A stretch of DNA of 64,000 nt from Pectinatus cerevisiiphilus. GTDB taxonomy: Bacteria > Bacillota > Negativicutes > Selenomonadales > Selenomonadaceae. Positions 18,537 through 27,135 of this stretch are shown here, in pieces. The stretch covers positions 158,124 to 222,123 of the forward strand of contig NZ_SMAA01000003.1 of the NCBI RefSeq assembly GCF_004341685.1, written 5' to 3'. The notes beneath the pieces are model-generated. The model did not search any database. It saw only the letters and a program-made list of their open reading frames with translations, and was not told the DNA's origin. A program made the position numbers and the translations under genes. The first letter of the stretch is position 1, and every line of letters begins with the position of its first letter.

Positions 18537-21500
18537 TTATTTGCCAGCCAACTTCTTATAACCTGCAAGACGTTCCTTAGCATCCTTTTCTGTCTTTTCG
18601 AATAACAGATCAGCTGTTTCAGGGAAAGAACGTTTCAAGGAGTTGTAACGAACTTCACCCATCAGGAAGTCTTTGAAGCTGCCTGTAGGTTCTTTAGAAT
18701 CAAGACTAAACGGATTCTTGTCAGTATCGCGAATTGTTGGGTTATAACGGTAATTAGCCCAATAACCAACTTCGGAAGCATGTTTTGCTTCAATCTGGCT
18801 CTTGCCCATACCAATTTTTATTCCGTGATTGATACATGGTGCGTAAGCGATTATCAAAGATGGTCCTTTATAACTTTCGGCTTCGACGATAGCTTTCAGT
18901 GTCTGGTTCTTGTCAGCACCCATATTAATTTGGGCAACATAGACATAACCGTAAGACATAGCCATCATGCCGAGATCCTTTTTCTTGGTCTTTTTACCAG
19001 TAGCAGCAAACTGGGCAATAGCAGCGGCAGGAGTAGCTTTTGAAGACTGGCCGCCTGTATTGGAGTATACTTCTGTATCCATAACGAGCACATTGATATC
19101 TTCGCCTGAAGCAAGAACATGGTCAAGACCGCCGTAACCAATATCGTAAGCCCAACCATCGCCGCCGAATATCCACTGTGAACGTTTTACAAAGAAGTCA
19201 CGTTTATCATAGATGCTGTTGAGTAATGCATCGTTGCCTTTTTCTTTTTCAAGTGCTGCGGTCAAGGTATCTGCACGATCTCTGCTGCCTTCACCATCAT
19301 CCATCTTGTCAATCCATTCTTCAGCAGCAGCTTTCAGTTCAGCGCTTACACCTTTTTCAATAGCCTTTTTGAGGTTAGAAGCCAATGTATTTCTTACTGC
19401 CTTTGTGCCAAGATGCATGCCGAGACCATATTCTGCATTGTCTTCAAACAAAGAGTTTGCCCATGCTGGACCATGTCCGAGATGGTTAGTTGTATAAGCC
19501 ATTGACGGAGCTGCAGCACCCCAGATTGAAGAACAACCTGTAGCATTGGAGATCATCATGCGGTCACCATAAAGCTGTGTGATAAGTTTTACATAAGGTG
19601 TTTCGCCGCAACCTGCGCATGCACCAGAGAATTCCAGCAATGGTTTTTCAAACTGGCTGCCCTTAACGGTTTTCTTGTTAAGCGGATTCTTTTTCGGAGC
19701 AACTTTTTCCGGATTAACAGCATAATCGAAAGTAGGTTGTTTTGGAGCCTGAGTGTCGAAAGGTTTCATTACCAGAGCCTTTGCCTTTGGTGCAGGACAA
19801 ATCTGGGAACAATTACCGCAACCACTGCAGTCATAAGGAGAAATAACAATGCTGAAGTACATGCCTTTGGCACCAATTGCCGGTTTGCTCTGCATGCCTG
19901 CTGGTGCATTATTTTTTTCTTCTTCAGTCATGAGGACAGGACGAATAACTGCATGCGGGCAGACGAAGGAACACTGGTTACACTGTATACAATTATCCAT
20001 TAACCATTCCGGTACATTTATGGCAATACCGCGTTTTTCAAAAGCAGCTGTTCCACTTGGGAAGGTACCATCCTGCATGCCTTTTTCGAATGCGCTTACA
20101 GGTAATTTGTCGCCTTCCTGACGATTCATCGGAATGAGGATATCTTTGATGAATGCAGGAACATCTTTCTTTTGTTCTTCTTTATCTTTTGCGTTAGCCC
20201 AATCTGCCGGAACATTTATTTTAACGACAGCGCCAATACCTTTATCAACAGCGCCGTTGTTCATGTCAACGATATTCTGGCCTTTTTTACCATAAGATTT
20301 AACAATGGCATCTTTCAAATAGCCAACTGCTTTATCTATAGGAATAATGTTAGTAAGTTTGAAGAAGGCTGACTGCATTACCATGTTGAAACGTCCGCCA
20401 AGACCCAGTTCCTGAGCGATCTTTACTGCGTTTACTACATAGAAATTGATCTTATTTTTAGCGATATATCTCTTCATATATGCTGGTAATTCATCAGAAA
20501 GGTCTTTTTCAGTCCAATGGGTATTGAGCAGGAAGCTGCCGCCTGGTTTCAGACCAGCGAGAAGATCATATTTATGAACGTATGATTCCTGAGAACAGGA
20601 AATGAAATTAGCTTTATTGATAAGATATGGAGATCTTATAGGCAATTTGCCAAAACGCAGATGTGACATGGTTATCCCGCCAGATTTTTTGGAATCATAA
20701 GCGAAATATGCTTGCGCATACATATCTGTATTGTCCCCAATTATTTTAACAGCGCTCTTGTTAGCACCTACTGTACCATCAGAACCAAGTCCCCAGAACT
20801 TGCATGCTGTAGTGCCTTCTGGTGTAAAATCGAGGTCTTTTGGATATTTAGCCAGTGATGTATGGGTAACATCATCATCAATGCTGATAGTAAAGCCATT
20901 TTTCGGTGCATCTTTTTTCAGTTCTTCGTAAACAGCAAGAACATGGTCAGGTGTAACATCCTTACCACCAAGACCATAACGTCCACCTACTACGATAGGA
21001 GAAATATCGCTATCATAAAGGGCTGTCTTTACATCAAGATATAAAGGTTCGCCATGTGCACCTGGTTCTTTGGTACGATCAAGTACAGCAATTTTCTTTA
21101 CTGTTTTAGGAATAGCATTTAAAAGATGTTTAACGGAGAAAGGACGATAGAGATGTACTGTTAAAACACCGGTTTTTTCGCCTTCTGAATTGAGGTAATC
21201 AACGGCTTCAGCAGCAGTTTCGCAAACAGAACCCATAGCGACTATTATGCGGTCAGCATCAGGTGCGCCATGATAGTTGAACAAATGATATTCACGACCG
21301 GTTAGTTTGGAAATCTGTTTCATGCTGTCTTCTACCAGATCAGGAATAGCATCATAGTATTTATTTACGGCTTCTCTTTCCTGGAAGTAAATATCAGGAT
21401 TTTGGTTTGTGCCGCGAATAACAGGATGGTCAGGATTCAATGCGTTATGGCGGAAAGCTTCTACTGCATCCCAGTCAAGCATTTTACCAAGATCATCATA

Positions 21501-22061
21501 ATCTATTAATTCAATTTTTTGGATTTCATGTGATGTTCTAAATCCATCAAAGAAGTTTACAAAAGGAATGCGTCCTTTTATGGCAACAAGATGAGCAATG
21601 GCGCTTAAATCCATAACCTGCTGAACGCTGCTTTCTACAAGCATTGCACAACCAGTCTGGCGGACAGCCATAACGTCCTGATGATCACCAAATATATTTA
21701 AGGATGAAGTTGCCAGAGCACGTGCACTTACGTGAAAGACTCCAGGTAAAAGTTCACCAGAGATTTTGTACATGTTCGGAATCATCAACAAAAGACCTTG
21801 TGATGCTGTGTACGTTGTTGTCAAAGCACCTGATTGCAAGGAGCCATGAACAGTACCAGCAGCGCCAGCTTCAGACTGCATTTCGATAACGTTAACTTTT
21901 TGTCCAAACAGATTTTTTACGCCTTTGGCAGCCATTTCATCAACGACTTCTGCCATTGGGGAAGACGGTGTTATAGGGTAAATAGCAGCAACATCTGTAA
22001 ACGCATAAGAAACGTACCCAGCGGCCGTATTACCATCCATTGTCTTCATTTTTTTACTCAT
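18537..22061 (-). CDS. nifJ: Pyruvate:ferredoxin (flavodoxin) oxidoreductase
   Basis: Oxidises pyruvate to acetyl-CoA and CO2 and reduces ferredoxin; a central enzyme of anaerobic energy metabolism. The 1174-residue chain has all domains of the single-chain PFOR: N-terminal TPP-binding region (GYVSYAFTDVAAIYPITPSS), the CoA-binding and gamma domains, a ferredoxin-like insert with two [4Fe-4S] motifs (CIQCNQCSFVCPHAV near residue 690 and CSGCGNCSQICPAP near residue 746), and a C-terminal TPP domain with CAGCGETPY and GGDGWAYDIGYGGLDH. It starts at ATG 22061 behind GGGAGAG, with a promoter at 22123-22151. Confidence 0.97.
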   Translation of the reverse strand: MSKKMKTMDGNTAAGYVSYAFTDVAAIYPITPSSPMAEVVDEMAAKGVKNLFGQKVNVIEMQSEAGAAGTVHGSLQSGALTTTYTASQGLLLMIPNMYKISGELLPGVFHVSARALATSSLNIFGDHQDVMAVRQTGCAMLVESSVQQVMDLSAIAHLVAIKGRIPFVNFFDGFRTSHEIQKIELIDYDDLGKMLDWDAVEAFRHNALNPDHPVIRGTNQNPDIYFQEREAVNKYYDAIPDLVEDSMKQISKLTGREYHLFNYHGAPDADRIIVAMGSVCETAAEAVDYLNSEGEKTGVLTVHLYRPFSVKHLLNAIPKTVKKIAVLDRTKEPGAHGEPLYLDVKTALYDSDISPIVVGGRYGLGGKDVTPDHVLAVYEELKKDAPKNGFTISIDDDVTHTSLAKYPKDLDFTPEGTTACKFWGLGSDGTVGANKSAVKIIGDNTDMYAQAYFAYDSKKSGGITMSHLRFGKLPIRSPYLINKANFISCSQESYVHKYDLLAGLKPGGSFLLNTHWTEKDLSDELPAYMKRYIAKNKINFYVVNAVKIAQELGLGGRFNMVMQSAFFKLTNIIPIDKAVGYLKDAIVKSYGKKGQNIVDMNNGAVDKGIGAVVKINVPADWANAKDKEEQKKDVPAFIKDILIPMNRQEGDKLPVSAFEKGMQDGTFPSGTAAFEKRGIAINVPEWLMDNCIQCNQCSFVCPHAVIRPVLMTEEEKNNAPAGMQSKPAIGAKGMYFSIVISPYDCSGCGNCSQICPAPKAKALVMKPFDTQAPKQPTFDYAVNPEKVAPKKNPLNKKTVKGSQFEKPLLEFSGACAGCGETPYVKLITQLYGDRMMISNATGCSSIWGAAAPSMAYTTNHLGHGPAWANSLFEDNAEYGLGMHLGTKAVRNTLASNLKKAIEKGVSAELKAAAEEWIDKMDDGEGSRDRADTLTAALEKEKGNDALLNSIYDKRDFFVKRSQWIFGGDGWAYDIGYGGLDHVLASGEDINVLVMDTEVYSNTGGQSSKATPAAAIAQFAATGKKTKKKDLGMMAMSYGYVYVAQINMGADKNQTLKAIVEAESYKGPSLIIAYAPCINHGIKIGMGKSQIEAKHASEVGYWANYRYNPTIRDTDKNPFSLDSKEPTGSFKDFLMGEVRYNSLKRSFPETADLLFEKTEKDAKERLAGYKKLAGK

Positions 22062-22122
22062 TATATTCTCTCCCTTACATCTATGCTTGAATATACACTA
22101 CGAATAAGAATAACATACACTT

Positions 22123-22151
22123 ATAATACACCATTTCAAAATTATTATCAA
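22123..22151 (-). promoter_or_regulatory. nifJ promoter
   Basis: On the minus strand TTGATA (22146-22151), 17 bases, then TATTAT (22123-22128), about 60 bases before the nifJ start. The -35 overlaps the stop codon of the radical SAM gene upstream. Confidence 0.65.
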
Positions 22152-23101
22152 TTATAAGTGTCAAATTTTTTTAAAGCAGTGCCATTAAGATAATCGCAGA
22201 GCTTTCCTTGGTATAAATTATTTTCTTCCATCTCTGTTATTATCGCATCACGTATCTTCCACCAACCGGTATGCCAATTGGCAAATACTGTATTTTCGGC
22301 AGGTGCTCTGCCAATTAATCTTTGCAGCACGATGGAAGGAGAAAGATATTGCAAAAAAGTTTTAACACGCTCTTTGTATTCCTCAAGGGAAATTAATTTT
22401 ATTTTACCGCTTAGATAATCTTCGCTCATTTTCGTATTTTTTATAATATATAAAGCATGCAGCTTTACCTGGTCAATTTTTAAGGCAGACATCATTTTGG
22501 CATTTTCGATTACGTCTGTCATATTATCCCAGGGAAGATTTAATATAATATGGGCGCAGGACTGCATATCATATTGTTTTATTCTCAATACAGCATCGAC
22601 AAATTCAGCGAGCGTATGCCCGCGGTTTATTTTATATAAGGAATGGTAGTTTACGGTTTGTAAGCCAAGCTCAATACAAATATCTATATTGTGCCGCTGT
22701 TTTATTTCGTTGAGACGTGCCAAATAGTATTCATTGATACAATCAGGACGTGTCGCTATATAAAGAGCAACTATATCATCAGCTTGGACGGCTTCATTGG
22801 CATATTTTTCCAATTGCTCCACTGGTAAATAAGTATTACTGAAATTTTGCATATAAGGAATAAATTTTTTAGCCTTATATTTAGGAATTATATGTGCTTT
22901 ATTATTTGTTATTTGCTCTGTTATGGACATAGATGCAGGCAGATTTTCGTAGCCTGCGCCGATTGCACCACAGAAAGTACAACCGTTTGTGCCGCAGGTG
23001 CCGTCACGGTTAGGACAGGTAACAGGAAGGGCAAGGGGAAGCTTATAGACTTTTTCCCCATAACGTTGTTTTAAGTAATCTGAAAATGCATAGTATACCA
23101 T
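22148..23101 (-). CDS. TIGR01212 family radical SAM protein
   Basis: 317-residue radical SAM protein of the YhcC/TIGR01212 type. The cysteine-rich motif CPNRDGTCGTNGCTFC at about residues 29-44 carries the iron-sulfur ligands, followed by the YTYLP-like stretch NTYLPVEQLEKYA and the ELGLQT segment. The reaction is unknown, though relatives have been linked to translation or RNA modification. Its ATG overlaps the stop of the upstream DUF4080 gene by one base (TAATG), so they are coupled. It would end within the nifJ promoter. Confidence 0.88.
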   Translation of the reverse strand: MVYYAFSDYLKQRYGEKVYKLPLALPVTCPNRDGTCGTNGCTFCGAIGAGYENLPASMSITEQITNNKAHIIPKYKAKKFIPYMQNFSNTYLPVEQLEKYANEAVQADDIVALYIATRPDCINEYYLARLNEIKQRHNIDICIELGLQTVNYHSLYKINRGHTLAEFVDAVLRIKQYDMQSCAHIILNLPWDNMTDVIENAKMMSALKIDQVKLHALYIIKNTKMSEDYLSGKIKLISLEEYKERVKTFLQYLSPSIVLQRLIGRAPAENTVFANWHTGWWKIRDAIITEMEENNLYQGKLCDYLNGTALKKFDTYN

Positions 23102-24840
23102 TAAATTAAGTCACCTTTATCCATTAAAATTGTTTTGACGCTTTCCTCTGCATAAACAAACAATAATATGCAATTGTCGTCTTTTATAGACTGTTCATTT
23201 ATAAAAGCGGGGATATTGATAGAAAAATACTCTATGTGGTATTTATCGCGTATTGCCCGTCTACTGGTAAATACGAAATCGGGAATATATTTTTTTACTA
23301 CGGTAGAGTTTTTCCAAAAATTTTCTATTTCTTTATTATATTCTCTTTCACTCCAATTTAAAAATTCTGCCCTAAATCTGCCGTGATCAGAGCACAAGGC
23401 ATCAAATTTCATTAAATTGAGCAGGACTTTTTTTTCATTAGAAGAAAGAATGCTGGTAAAGCTATCCAGATATTGATAGAGGGATTTTGGTGAATGGGCA
23501 GCCTTATCTAAATCTTTTTTATGCCAAAATACGGATAACTGGTAAAAAAAGGTAAAAGCATCTTCCTTGAAACAAGTGACGAGGTATTTTAAAGTGTTTC
23601 TGAAACGACCGGAGTTATAGTAAAAATCAAATACATCGACAAAAGTACGTAAGTTGCGCATTTCACCGGCCGATAGATATGCATTGGCAAGTACCTGGTA
23701 AGGTGCAGTATCCATAAAGGAGTAATGGTGTTCATCAACCAATTGTTCCATTGCTGAGCCTTTAAGCAGCTTTAAAAAACCTACTTGCAGCATATCAGGA
23801 TAAAGAGCATACATATCATTGAAGGATTTTTGTAGCGAAACCATATCTTCATAGGGAAGACCGATTATGAGGTCAGTATGGACATGGATATTGCCAAAGG
23901 CAAGAATCGCCCTTATATTAGAAGATATTTTCAACCAGTTATTATTGCGGCTTATATGCTGTAAGGTTTTTTGATTGGTGGATTGGATGCCGATTTCTAG
24001 CTGTACTCGTCCTGGCGGCATTTTTTGGAGCAGCTCCAAAACTTCCTGATCAATATAATCAATAGTGATTTCAAAGTGAAAATTAGTGCGGCATTTTTGT
24101 TTTTGGATAAATTGAAGGATAGGGATGAAATGTTTTTTATCAGCATTAAATGTCCTGTCTACAAACTTTACTTGGCGCACATTGTGTCTGACAAAAAAGG
24201 CAAGTTCTGCTAGGACTTTAGCAAGTGAACGATATCGCACACCTATAGTGGCGCAAGAAAGACAATATTTACAGGAAAAAGGACAGCCACGCGAGCTTTC
24301 ATAATAAAGTATGCGATTATCTAGTGCTTCAATATCGGCATCCGTATAAGGAAAAGGAAGCTTATCCAAATCTGGAAAGACGACCGGTATGCTTTCTTCA
24401 ATTTTGCCATTAATTCTCTGGGCTATCCCCGGAATGGCTGCTAGCGATTTTTTGGTGATGAGGGATTGCAATAGTGTACATAAAGTTTGTTCACCCTCAC
24501 CACGTATTACATAGTCAATCTCCGGGATTTGTTCCATCATTTTTTTTGTACCATAAGAAATTTCAGGACCACCACAGACTATTATCAGGTTTGGCATCAT
24601 CTTTTTAATAAGTGGTAATAGCTCTTTAACCAATTCGATATTCCAGATATAGCAGTCTATCCCCAGTATATCGGGTCTTTTATCAAAAATTTGGTCAGCG
24701 ATGGCAAGTAGATGATTATTTATTGTGAACTCACATAGTTCTATATTTAAAGGCAGAGTTTCATTATATTTTTTTAAATAGCGTATAGAAAGAGATGAAT
24801 GTATATATTTAGCATTTATCGCTGTTAATAAAAGTTTCAA
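23101..24840 (-). CDS. B12-binding domain radical SAM protein (DUF4080)
   Basis: 579 residues. The N-terminal 130 residues form a cobalamin-binding Rossmann-like domain (LLTAINAKYIHSSLSIRYL, VCGGPEISYG). The radical SAM cluster CPFSCKYCLS lies near residue 187, and the C-terminus carries the DUF4080 region. Such proteins are thought to catalyse B12-dependent methylations or rearrangements, but no substrate is assigned. It lies between the PLD-like gene (10 bases upstream) and the TIGR01212 gene (overlapping), forming a three-gene operon. Confidence 0.87.
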   Translation of the reverse strand: MKLLLTAINAKYIHSSLSIRYLKKYNETLPLNIELCEFTINNHLLAIADQIFDKRPDILGIDCYIWNIELVKELLPLIKKMMPNLIIVCGGPEISYGTKKMMEQIPEIDYVIRGEGEQTLCTLLQSLITKKSLAAIPGIAQRINGKIEESIPVVFPDLDKLPFPYTDADIEALDNRILYYESSRGCPFSCKYCLSCATIGVRYRSLAKVLAELAFFVRHNVRQVKFVDRTFNADKKHFIPILQFIQKQKCRTNFHFEITIDYIDQEVLELLQKMPPGRVQLEIGIQSTNQKTLQHISRNNNWLKISSNIRAILAFGNIHVHTDLIIGLPYEDMVSLQKSFNDMYALYPDMLQVGFLKLLKGSAMEQLVDEHHYSFMDTAPYQVLANAYLSAGEMRNLRTFVDVFDFYYNSGRFRNTLKYLVTCFKEDAFTFFYQLSVFWHKKDLDKAAHSPKSLYQYLDSFTSILSSNEKKVLLNLMKFDALCSDHGRFRAEFLNWSEREYNKEIENFWKNSTVVKKYIPDFVFTSRRAIRDKYHIEYFSINIPAFINEQSIKDDNCILLFVYAEESVKTILMDKGDLI

Positions 24841-24850
24841 TTAGAGCCTC

Positions 24851-25474
24851 CTATTTTTGTGTTTGAAGCTTGGGTTCCTGTGTGGAATTCCAACGCCATG
24901 CCCAGTTTTTTAAGTAAAGTGCGGTCAGTTTTTGGTTACCGCGGATGATTAAGAGGTTTTCCGCATTCTTTTCTGCAGCAGCTTTGGTGAAATTAAATGA
25001 ACCTGTGATAACAGTCTTTTCATCTATAATCATTATCTTGTTATGGGCAATTTGAAAATCATTGTCTATTTTGACTGGGATGGAATTGTCAGCAAAAAAT
25101 TTTAGCGGGGAATATTTGCTGGTTTGCTGGCTCTTATCAAGAATAATTTGTACATCTACACCGCGCTTTTGGGCATGCAGTAAAGCCTTAGAAATTTTGC
25201 TGTTGGTAAAAGTATAAGCTTGTACTTTTATAGAGCTTTTTGCTCCGTTGATTTCATCTACTATAGCTTCCTCTGCTCCACCATTAGGACTGAAGGCAAC
25301 CTCGATAGTACCAGTCCCTTCTATCGTAGTCGGCTTGTTTATCTCGGCAGGCAAAACAACTGAATTCTCGGCAGTGGCTTTTTCGGCCGGTACTTCTTTT
25401 TCTGAGCAGCCTGCAAGGAAACCAACCGTGAATATAAGGCAGGCACTAATAATCAATATACTTTTTTTGAGCAT
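24851..25474 (-). CDS. Phospholipase D-like lipoprotein (Nuc/endonuclease type)
   Basis: 207-residue exported protein. A lipoprotein signal peptide ends in LAGC with the lipidated cysteine at residue 23. A single HKD catalytic motif, HNKIMIID followed by GSFNFT, lies near residue 143, as in small PLD-family nucleases that act as dimers. The segment VEVAFSPNGGAEEAIVDEIN-like around residue 65 is typical of the family. It is probably anchored in a membrane facing the periplasm and may degrade DNA there or act on lipid. It leads the operon with the two radical SAM genes, a link I cannot explain. Confidence 0.88.
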   Translation of the reverse strand: MLKKSILIISACLIFTVGFLAGCSEKEVPAEKATAENSVVLPAEINKPTTIEGTGTIEVAFSPNGGAEEAIVDEINGAKSSIKVQAYTFTNSKISKALLHAQKRGVDVQIILDKSQQTSKYSPLKFFADNSIPVKIDNDFQIAHNKIMIIDEKTVITGSFNFTKAAAEKNAENLLIIRGNQKLTALYLKNWAWRWNSTQEPKLQTQK

Positions 25475-25572
25475 AAAAAACGCATCCTTTATAATAATAT
25501 CTCTTTATATTATAATATTTGCATGGTTTATGCAAAATATTGTTGGGCTTACCTAATGAAATCGGTAAAGGC

Positions 25573-25604
25573 GTCGCTCTCCGCATGGAGAGCGTTAATT
25601 GTCC
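25573..25604 (+). repeat. Isolated CRISPR-repeat-like sequence (type I-C-like)
   Basis: A 32-base stretch starts with GT followed by an 8-bp perfect stem (CGCTCTCC, loop GCAT, GGAGAGCG) and then TTAATTG. Type I-C repeats commonly read GTCGC...GCG followed by TGGATTGAAA, so the first 23 positions fit and the last nine are degenerate. There is only one copy; no spacer-repeat periodicity and no cas gene are present. Confidence 0.45.
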
Positions 25605-25869
25605 GTAAAACATTAATAATATCTAAATATTCAATATTTTCTATTGAAATTATTTATATAAATATTACAGTTTTTGTCATTTTGATGCTATAAATTTTTT
25701 TCATGGGAAATTGACACATGTATAACGCATTAATTTGAGTTAATAATAAGCTGTATTTATTTTATGAATATAGCTATTCTAGCACAATATTTACGATATA
25801 CTCAATTTATCTTTGTTTTATTATTAAATCGTATTTTACAAAAATTATCTGGATGGTAGAATATAATTA

Positions 25870-25878
25870 TGCTATAAT
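25870..25878 (+). promoter_or_regulatory. Extended -10 promoter element of the LysR gene
   Basis: TGC followed by TATAAT (25873-25878) is an extended -10 box; no good -35 is present. It leaves a leader of about 115 bases before the LysR start. Confidence 0.45.
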
Positions 25879-26000
25879 AAACATCATAAATATGTTTCTT
25901 ATATGTAATAAATTCATATGAGATAAATGCGCTGTGACTTTAAACCTAGTTTAGTGCTATACATAAATTTTTTTAATAATTTGATTTCAGGAGGAGTACA

Positions 26001-26873
26001 ATGGAACTTAAACAATTAGAATATTTTCAGATGACAAGCCGCTTAAAAAATATCACACGGGCTGCTAAAAGGTTACGTGTATCGCAGCCTAATATAACTG
26101 TTGCTATAAAAAAATTAGAGGCTGAACTGGGAATACAGCTTTTTGATAGAAGCCAGAAACAGCTTTCACTGACTCCGGAAGGTGCCGTTTTTTTAAATAG
26201 AATAGATCTTGCTTTGCGCAATATTCAGGATGCTGTATTGGAAGTTAATGACTATAAGAAACTTCAAAAAGGTACTATAAAAATTGGTATTCCTTCGATG
26301 ATAGGAGCCTTTTTATTCCCTAAAATATTTTCTAGTTTTCAGCAAAAATATTCCCATTTAGATATTTACTTATACGAAGAAGGCTCGATGACCATTAGAG
26401 AACAGATTGAACGGGATGAGCTTGATTTTGGGATAGTTATTTTATCTGGTGCTTCGTCTAGTCTTGAGCTTCTGCCGATGTCAAAAAATCAATCTGTTGC
26501 TTGTCTGCCATTGGAACATCCTCTTGCTAAGAAAAAATCCATTGCTATCAGTGATATAGAAAATGAAAATGTTATTATGCTGAAAGATGGATCGTATTTG
26601 AGAAATCTTTTAATGCAGAAAATGAATAATGAAAATATAAAAGCTAATATTGTTCTGGAATCGAACCAAATTGAAACAATTAAAGGGCTTGTAGCTAGTA
26701 ATGTAGGAATGGCTTTCTTGCTTGATTTTGTTGTAAAAGACACCCCCAATATAAAAGTATTACCATTTGAAGATCCCATCTTTGTAGATGTTGGTCTTGC
26801 ATGGAAAAAAGATCGGTATATATCAAAAGCTGCCCAATCTTTTATTGAATTTTGTCAAGATACCCTTAAATAA
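26001..26873 (+). CDS. LysR family transcriptional regulator
   Basis: 290-residue regulator with a winged helix-turn-helix at residues 1-60 (MELKQLEYFQMTSRLKNITR, then AAKRLRVSQPNITVAIKKLE) and a periplasmic-binding-protein-like effector domain from about residue 90. It has AGGAGG eight bases before ATG 26001. LysR genes usually control a divergent neighbour; the divergent gene here is the PLD-like lipoprotein, 527 bases away, so the target is uncertain. The effector is unknown. Confidence 0.9.
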   Translation: MELKQLEYFQMTSRLKNITRAAKRLRVSQPNITVAIKKLEAELGIQLFDRSQKQLSLTPEGAVFLNRIDLALRNIQDAVLEVNDYKKLQKGTIKIGIPSMIGAFLFPKIFSSFQQKYSHLDIYLYEEGSMTIREQIERDELDFGIVILSGASSSLELLPMSKNQSVACLPLEHPLAKKKSIAISDIENENVIMLKDGSYLRNLLMQKMNNENIKANIVLESNQIETIKGLVASNVGMAFLLDFVVKDTPNIKVLPFEDPIFVDVGLAWKKDRYISKAAQSFIEFCQDTLK

Positions 26874-27023
26874 TAATGAAATATCCTGATTGATAGTTCA
26901 TATGTTTTATCTTGGCGTGGCTTTTATTTTATCGTTCTTATAGATGAAATGATTCATATAGCTGTATTGTAGATTGTTATCTGAACTTGTTTGGGTGATA
27001 GTATTATTACTAACATACTATCG

Positions 27024-27069
27024 AAAAAGAACTGCCACACATTATAATGATGTGCGGCAGTTCTTTTTT
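27024..27069 (+). terminator. Terminator downstream of the LysR gene
   Basis: A 16-bp stem with one mismatch (AAGAACTGCCACACAT against ATGTGCGGCAGTTCTT) around a 7-base loop, ending in six T. Confidence 0.88.
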
Positions 27070-27130
27070 GCAAAAAAATAATGTTGGGATAAGCAAAACT
27101 CAAGCTTATCCCAACATTTAGTGTGGAACC
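27070..27130. repeat. Interspersed palindromic repeat, copy A
   Basis: 15-bp perfect stem: AATGTTGGGATAAGC at 27080-27094, loop AAAACTCAA, complement at 27104-27118. It is flanked by AAAAAAAT on the left and AGTGTGGAACC on the right. It lies between the convergent LysR and ftsH genes and is placed to act as the ftsH terminator (T-rich on the minus strand after the stem). Compared with copies B and C the loop is inverted relative to the flanks. Confidence 0.85.
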
Positions 27131-27135
27131 AGAAA

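Larger units (their letters stand above)
25475..26000. other. 526-bp divergent intergenic region between the PLD-like and LysR genes
   Basis: AT-rich region with no gene. It contains a TATAAT -10 for the PLD gene within an inverted TTTGCAT/ATGCAAA element near 25520-25545, the isolated CRISPR-repeat-like hairpin at 25573 and the extended -10 of the LysR gene at 25870. Nothing else is recognised between 25610 and 25860. Confidence 0.7.

Noticed and set aside
25475..26000. CRISPR array
   Set aside because: Only one repeat-like unit exists; no second unit at spacer distance on either side and no cas genes.
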